Source: Parachlorella kessleri
Taxonomy: Eukaryota; Chlorophyta; Trebouxiophyceae; Chlorellales; Chlorellaceae
Direction: 5' to 3'
Length of the DNA stretch: 13,900 nt
Assembly: GCA_001598975.1 (NCBI GenBank)
Contig: BBXU01001089.1
Coordinates: 1-13,900, forward strand
Shown here: positions 8,542 to 13,900 of the stretch, piece after piece
How positions within the stretch are numbered: position 1 is the first letter of the stretch
How the letters are laid out: the number at the start of each line of letters is the position of its first letter
Translations under genes and position numbers: made by a program
The notes under the pieces: model-generated
Told to the model about the DNA's origin: nothing
Seen by the model: the letters and a program-made list of their open reading frames with translations, nothing else
Database searches by the model: none

Positions 8542-9382
8542 TGATTACGAACCTCTTGCAGGGGCTGTACACCCAGCGTACTGTGAGGCGTACCAGCTGC
8601 AAGTATGGAAGCGAACCTCTTGCCCAGAAAATTCCACAGAAGTTCCAACACCAGAACCTTTGGCCTGGCACGGCCACTGCTGGCCTGGCGGGGCCTCTGT
8701 TGGACTGTTCTTTCCCGTACCCAATGGCTTACTCAATCTTACAAAACAACAGAGTGACCTCAGGTTACTCTGTACATGCAGGCCACGAGATAGCCAGCCA
8801 TGACACAAGCATACTTGCATCTAGCCCTGTCAGTACAGTTCTCCAGTCCCTCTCTCTTCGCACTACCTGCCACTCTTACTCATGAATGGCTTAGCTTGAT
8901 GACTCTATCTGGTATTTGTCAGCTCACAAAGACAGCTTTGCTGTGCCCGAGACTTTGACCAGCTGCTTTCTGCTGTCGTTGTATTCGAGAGTGCCAGCGG
9001 GAAGGTCTCCCAGCCCGTGGCTTCTGGTACTGGTACCCCTAGTAGCAGCGAAAGTTTTGTGGGGTCTCAAGGGCAGTGGATAGCCCATGTCCCTGACCAG
9101 ATGGCGCCCAGACACTTAGGCTCAGCACGGGCACAGCAGGGCGCATCCTTCTTTGTGATGTGGACTCTTGAAACCAGCTACCATCAATATCCAACCCTCC
9201 TGTCGCTAATGATTTGCTCAGCCTCAGGCTGACAGGGGAGTACTGCATGCAGTTTCATGATGTCCCGGCATTCTGCATCAACCCGACTGAGAATACTTAA
9301 TCGTACCAGTGTGTAGACAGGAGACGACCTGAAGTGGCCGGTGGGCAGTTTACCGAGAGTCTGACCGGGCGCTTACGAGGAA

Positions 9383-9403
9383 GTCCCTAGGAAGCGTAGG
9401 GAC
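9383..9403. repeat. Inverted repeat upstream of trehalase
   Basis: GTCCCTA (9383-9389) and TAGGGAC (9397-9403) are perfect 7-bp inverted arms around a 7-nt loop, about 135-155 bp before the trehalase start. It could be a dimeric factor site or a chance palindrome. Confidence 0.35.
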
Positions 9404-9535
9404 GCTGCAGGCACATAAAGCTCAGCAGTCGGCATTTACGGCCGAGGTAGCAAGTTGTAAAAGTAAGTTGACACCTGGATACAATCGACGAATTGGCGTT
9501 TGTTGAGACCGCCTGCCGAAGCACAGGACGGCAAC

Positions 9536-12500
9536 ATGGACAAGATGCGGCTCGTTCTGCTTGGTGTCTGCATCGTTGCCATCTCGCCGATGGTGGCAGG
9601 TATGACTATTAGGAAGCAGAGTTTTTCACGGAGAATGGCGGCTCCTTGGCAATTGCCTTGGGTTCTGACAGCCTCTAAAGGTTTGCCCCTGATGCTAACA
9701 TCAGGCATGCAACGACAGGGCCCTTCCTGCTCTGCAGGCCAGCCAACTGGTAACATGTCTGATTGCCAACCCTTCCCCACCCAGGCTACTTTTGCCTCCA
9801 ACAGCAGGTAGTTTAAAGGTCTTAGGAGGCACACCTTTGACTTGGCCAGCTTGGTTGGTGCCCTGTTGCACTCCTGAGCAAGTTGCCAAGTTTGCAAGTG
9901 CAATAAAGGGTCTATGCAGGCACCCTCCTCTCACCCTCAACATTGCTAATATGCCTGCAGCAACAATGGTATCACTGCCAACCAGACGATGCCTTTGGTA
10001 GCGGCTGTCGACTTTGCCGGGGTGTACAATGACAGCAAGACCATTGTGTGAGTCACACCTAGGCCGTAGCAGTCGCTGACATGCAGACTCTAGGGTTGCT
10101 GCATCCCTCTTGCTGCACTGGAGGGTGTGCACGTGCAGTCCCTTTCCTGCCATTACGTAACACGCCCAGTTGAGCCACCCAGCCAGGTACTTAGCCCCAA
10201 GCCTCAACAGACAGGACCCGACCCTCACGGCCGGCCCTCCTTAAATAGACTTGTTGAGTACCAGGCGAGGCCTGCGTGCCATACTGTACCGGAACATTCA
10301 CTGCATTGAACGTGTGCAACTTTCTATCACCCTAATGTGCAGAGACCGGCCCCTCAAGGCTGCACCGTCCCAAGTGGGGTCAGAGTTTGCCAAGCTCAAC
10401 GTGCCAGATGTTTTGCAGCAGCCTGCAAACATCACCCAGTACAAGGGCCAACTCACCACCTTTGTGGACCAGTGGACTGACAAGGCGAGCGACTCTGTTC
10501 GTTTAGAATTTTAATAGAGGGTTAGACAGCTACTTGGCCATGGGTGGACGTGCCAGGGGCAGTTGTCATGCCTTCTGTGTCCTCTTTGGATGTGTCTTGG
10601 CGGGGTGCTCCATGCGCAGCCTGCCCTGCTGCTCAACAGTGCAGAATATGGGAGTGGCAAGGGGAGCCTGCCTGGGTGCCAATTTAGCACCCACTCAAGC
10701 CCGCTAGTTGCCATAGGACTGGGCAAACCCCTGCCCCCCACCCCAGGGCTGCTAAAGCCGTGCAATCTCACTCCTGCGTGTTGGCTTAATTGTGGGTGCA
10801 GGAGGGGACGGACATGGTGAGCCTAGATATCAACATCACCTCCCCACCGGCTGACTGGCTGCCCAACGTGACGGACCCCGCCATCCAGGAGTGGGCCACG
10901 CGTTTGTATGAGATCTGGGGAGACCTTGGGAGGCAGGTGGGTGGGCGCCATGAGTTGGCCGGGAAGTGAGGGCTGCAACTTCGACACTTCTCAGTGGGGC
11001 GGTCAGTGGGGATTGGGCTTTTTGGAGGGGGCCTTCACATTCAATGGGGCTGGGGAGAAGCTTGGCTCCCCAGCTCACTTGCTATGCCGTTAATCCATGC
11101 CGCGCTTGCTGCATTTTTCTGAAGTCCGCAAATTGCTTGCACGCTGCTCATCCCCCATTTAATACATAGTGCTGGTTGGCATGCCCTGTGTGTCAGTTGC
11201 ACTGGTAGTGCCGATCTTGCGCAACTTGCCTGCCTTCTCGGTCTTTAATGGCCTTGCCCTCCCTCCCTCCCCCATGTTGCTGCTGCAGCTGTCGCCCCGC
11301 GTGCGCGAGAACCCCGAGCTGTTCACCATGCTCTACGTGCCCAACTCCTTTGTGGTGCCCGGCGCCCGCTTCCGGGAGGTCTATTACTGGGACAGCTACT
11401 GGGTCATCAAGGGGCTGCTGGTGTCCCAGCTGAACGACATCGCAGAGGTGGGCCGGGAGGGCGGGCGACCATATCCAGTCGGCTCCTCATCCTGACCCTG
11501 CTGCTGCTGCTGCTGCTGCTGCTCTTGCTGCCGGTGCTGCCGCCGCTGCCGCCTGCGGCGCAGGTGATCAAGAACTGCAATAGCAAAATGTCAGACCATG
11601 GACCTGGCTGTGTTGAGCAGTGCAGCGAAGTGCACCCTTTCGACTGTCTGCAGCACATTGTGGACAACTTTGCATACCTGATTGAGACCTACGGCCACAT
11701 CCCCAACGGCATCCGGACCTACTACCTCAACCGCAGGCAAGACGGGGAGCGGGGAGGGGGCGGGTGGCAAAGTTTGCGGGGCTGTTTGGCTCTGTAACAT
11801 AGATGAGTTGCACAAGCCTATAAGCAACCATTGCGTGAGCTAGACAGATTTTTCAATGGCGTATGGCAGCTCATTGGCGGAGCGCAGAAGTTCGGCCAAG
11901 TCAGCCTCGAGGTCGGCCACCTAATCTGGTGCCTTGCAAATGCCCAGGCGTGTCTGCTCTGGCCACCAGTACTTTGTGTCCAATGTCTTGTCAAGGGGTC
12001 AGGCTCGGCACCTGTTGTGCTTGCCCCCTCTGCAGCAGGCAGCAACCCAGTACTTACTTGCTTGCCCCCCCCTGCAGCCAGCCGCCCCTTTTCAGCGAGA
12101 TGGTTCGCATCGTGCATGAGGCGGACCCCAACACCGAGCGGCTGTCGCGTGCGCTGCGCGCGCTGCTGGTTGAGCACGCCTTGTGGACCAGCACAGAGGA
12201 GCCATGGGTGAAGCAGGTGCGAATGCTGCTTGGTAGGCTTGTTCTGGTGCTAGGTGCAACAGCGACTGATCTTGTCCAGTTGCATCTGACAGTGGTCCGC
12301 TGGCTTGGCAACGTCTTCAGCAAATTGACTGCAAAGCTCAAAACCTTGCGGGCGTTGGCTTGGGGGTGTTGTCACTGCTGCGTTCGGATGACCATTCGCA
12401 TGGCGGGTGTCAGTGGCATGTGGATGCTGCTGGCTGCCCAGGTGCCATTGCCTGCTCATGCAGGTGGCGGTGACTGGCTCAGACGGCAAGCAGTACAACT

Positions 12501-13900
12501 TCTCGCGGTATTACGCCGACTGGTATGCACCGCGCCCCGAGTCCTACAAGTGAGTACGCGACAATGCAGCGCATGACTTGGATGGAAGGCTTGGGTATTT
12601 AGATGACGTCTGGGACGGCCAGGTGTTATGCTATCTGGTACACTCCTATACAGCTTTTCTGCCTACCCCTGCTGCGCAAACATGCATCGTTTGACATGGG
12701 GTTTGTGGAGTGCGTCTCCCCCCCTCCCCAGCCTGGTATGCAGTACGGCCATGGTGTAAAACAGCGTTGTGCTAGCAAGGTCCCTGACCTTTGTCATCAA
12801 CCAGCGATGACCTCCTCTGCCCTTTCCCCTCTCTTGGCCCCTTTTCTGCACCTTTGTAATATTGGTCTCAGCTTCTTTAATTATCCATGTGCTGTGTGCA
12901 CCTGTGCAGGGAGGATGTACAGACGGCCATGCAGGCAGGGCTTGACGAGGCGGGTAGCCGCCAGTTGTGGCACGACCTGGCAAGCACAGCCGAGTCTGGG
13001 TGGGACTTCTCCTCCCGCTGGTTCGCGAACGGTAGGCCTTCCTTCATTTGCTTGGGATGGGTAGCGGATGATGCCCGGCTGCCTGGCTGTGGTTCACGGG
13101 TGCGTTTGGGTCGCCTGCACAGGCAAGAGGGTGGGCAGTACCTCACCGCCGTGCGCATGGGGACCCTCGTACGGAGGTCAAGGGACACATGCATGTTTTG
13201 TCCAGGCTCTCTCATCGCCTAGCCCTGCACTGTTGCTTGCAGGTATGAATTTGACAACCGTGCAGACCACCAAGATCATCCCTGCCGACCTCAATGCCCT
13301 CCTCTTCCAGGTGCGTCCCACTCCTTGCGCTACGGATACTGCAGAGTGACTACTAAGCAGCACTATTGCCCTTCCCCTGGCTGCTAACTTTACAGCACAT
13401 GGCCACTATGCCGTCATGCATATCCTCACCAACGTTGGGGTGGAGTTGGCGGGCTGATGGGTGGTAGTCCAAGCTATGAGCACTGGTCCCTCAAGAGCTG
13501 AGGGTGGGCTGTTATGGTACCTGGGGGTGGGGATCCTGACATGCGCTCACCAGGTTGTGGCGTGGTTTGGCACCGCAGATGGAGACCAACATTGCTCGCT
13601 TTGCGGATGAGCTGGGCTGCAGCGATGTGGCGACACGCTACCGCCAGCTGGCGGCAACCAGGTCAGCGCTGCCGCTCTGCACCTTAGCGGTAGAGGGCGA
13701 CTGGTTGGTGGTTGCACATTCTTCCCAGGGCTGGCTAGGCACGTTTCGTCTGCTATGGACTCTCCTAGTGTGTTCTGCGTTCCATGGCCTTTATCTTGAG
13801 GCCCATACATGGGCAATCTGTGGTTGCAGTGGCGTGTACCATGGTCAGTGGTGGCGGTGGTGGCGGTGGTGGTGGTGGTGTGTGTGTGGGGGGTGGGGGG
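9536..13900 (+). CDS. Trehalase (glycoside hydrolase family 37), secreted type, 3'-truncated by the window
   Basis: The enzyme splits alpha,alpha-trehalose into two glucose molecules. Exons: 9536-9599, 9785-9807 (tentative), 9986-10047 (acceptor tentative), 10343-10484, 10802-10936, 11289-11447, 11654-11736, 12078-12216, 12464-12549, 12910-13031, 13243-13310 and 13579-13661, together 388 residues; all phases agree. Residues 1-21 are a signal peptide ([20 protein letters not shown]). Family blocks in order: [20 protein letters not shown] (31-50), the signature [15 protein letters not shown] (166-180), [42 protein letters not shown] with the presumed catalytic acid Asp at 330, and [11 protein letters not shown]. 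The second catalytic carboxylate, the tryptophan-rich signature and roughly 150-200 C-terminal residues lie beyond the window. Sequons at N79, N108, N119, N281 and N341 fit an exported enzyme. The signature has PGA where the family usually has PGG. Introns 4 and 7 seem to use GC donors. The ATG at 9536 has A at -3 and G at +4. Confidence 0.93.
10485..10801 (+). other. Trehalase intron 4, probable GC-AG intron
   Basis: The best donor is AAG|GCGAGC at 10485, not a GT. Splicing there to GAG at 10802 gives [15 protein letters not shown], which lines up without gaps with the segment before the DW motif of other trehalases as I recall them. A poor GT donor (ACTCT|GTTCGT, four codons downstream, same phase) is the alternative. 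Unspliced, the frame stops at 10514. Confidence 0.6.
11498..11523 (+). repeat. CTG trinucleotide repeat in trehalase intron 6
   Basis: About eight and a half uninterrupted CTG units lie within the intron 11448-11653, followed by impure CTG/CCG units up to about 11557. It is not coding in the model given here. Confidence 0.85.
11737..12077 (+). other. Trehalase intron 7, GC-AG intron
   Basis: The donor CGCAG|GCAAGA has GC in place of GT with otherwise good consensus. Joined to CCTGCAG|CCAGCCG, it yields YYLNR-S-QPPLF, the family motif NRSQPP exactly, with the Ser codon split AG|C. The next GT (11764) would add nine residues and replace the Ser. Confidence 0.85.
13848..13900 (+). repeat. Purine/GGT-rich low-complexity run at the window end
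   Basis: GTGGTGGCGGTGG-type units pass into GTGTGTG and then a G run reaching the right edge. It lies in or after trehalase intron 12. An acceptor-like TTGCAG at 13824-13829 precedes it, but what follows does not resemble the expected trehalase segment. Confidence 0.7.

Larger units (their letters stand above)
8234..9535. other. Intergenic region between the F-box array and the trehalase gene
   Basis: I see no gene I can support over these 1.3 kb. The first part should be the 3' untranslated region of F-box gene 3. Open frames at 8334-8885 (183 codons) and about 8939-9232 show no domain, no conserved motif and no match to other parts of the window. The last few hundred bases form the upstream region of the trehalase, with a hairpin-capable repeat at 9383-9403 and ACATAAAG near 9412-9419, about 120 bp before the start codon. 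Confidence 0.45.

Noticed and set aside
8939..9232. Open stretch reading FDQLLSAVVVFESASGK and onward
   Set aside because: It looked protein-like at first, but there is no recognisable family and no splice sites linking it to other exons.
11863..12576. 237-codon plus-strand open frame
   Set aside because: It crosses intron 7, exon 8, intron 8 and exon 9 of the trehalase in a frame that breaks the family motifs.
13547..13816. 89-codon minus-strand open frame
   Set aside because: Antisense to trehalase exon 12 and intron 12, with no features of its own.
13830..13844. Possible trehalase exon 13 after TTGCAG at 13829
   Set aside because: It would start S-GVYH, unlike the expected Arg plus alpha-helical segment leading to an LWN motif, and runs at once into low-complexity sequence.

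Overview
The window looks like nuclear DNA of a chlorophyte green alga. The evidence is moderate-to-high GC, genes broken by many short introns (about 100-360 nt) with GT..AG borders and TGCAG acceptors, no bacterial ribosome-binding sites or operons, and TGTAA motifs downstream of some genes (the green-algal polyadenylation signal). A more exact placement, such as a trebouxiophyte, would be a guess. All supported genes are on the + strand. I see no tRNA, rRNA, CRISPR array or intact transposon.

Positions 1-8233 hold a tandem array of F-box/leucine-rich-repeat (LRR) genes. There are three intact paralogues (224-1993, 3834-5614, 6399-8233) and a decayed fourth copy (about 2421-3505). Each intact gene has four exons and three phase-0 introns at matching positions. 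Exon 1 encodes the first F-box helix (LPxELL). Exon 2 encodes the rest of the F-box (RCLAVCxLWR). The long exon 3 encodes irregular leucine-rich repeats. A very short exon 4, found only by comparing paralogues, encodes a conserved tail (L-x-x-I-L-P-x-G-C-x-I-x-Q-P). The relic keeps an exon 3 of almost exactly normal length plus a trace of exon 4, but is full of stops and frameshifts. It resembles gene 3, whereas genes 1 and 2 resemble each other, so the order A - dead B - A' - B' suggests duplication of a two-gene block followed by loss of one member. By family knowledge such proteins are substrate receptors of SCF (Skp1-cullin-F-box) ubiquitin ligases. Their targets cannot be read from the sequence.

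Positions 8234-9535 are intergenic: the 3' region of F-box gene 3 and the upstream region of the next gene, with no gene I can support.

From 9536 to the right edge runs a glycoside hydrolase family 37 trehalase with at least twelve exons, ending beyond the window. It begins with a signal peptide, carries the family signature around [14 protein letters not shown] and the [10 protein letters not shown] motif, and has several N-glycosylation sequons, so it is probably secreted or vacuolar. Two of its introns appear to start with GC instead of GT. The one starting at 11737 is strongly supported because the GC splice restores the family motif NRSQPP exactly.

The two parts of the window show no obvious functional link. 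The most notable items are the hidden terminal exon and tail motif of the F-box family, the relic that reveals the block duplication, and the two GC-AG introns of the trehalase.
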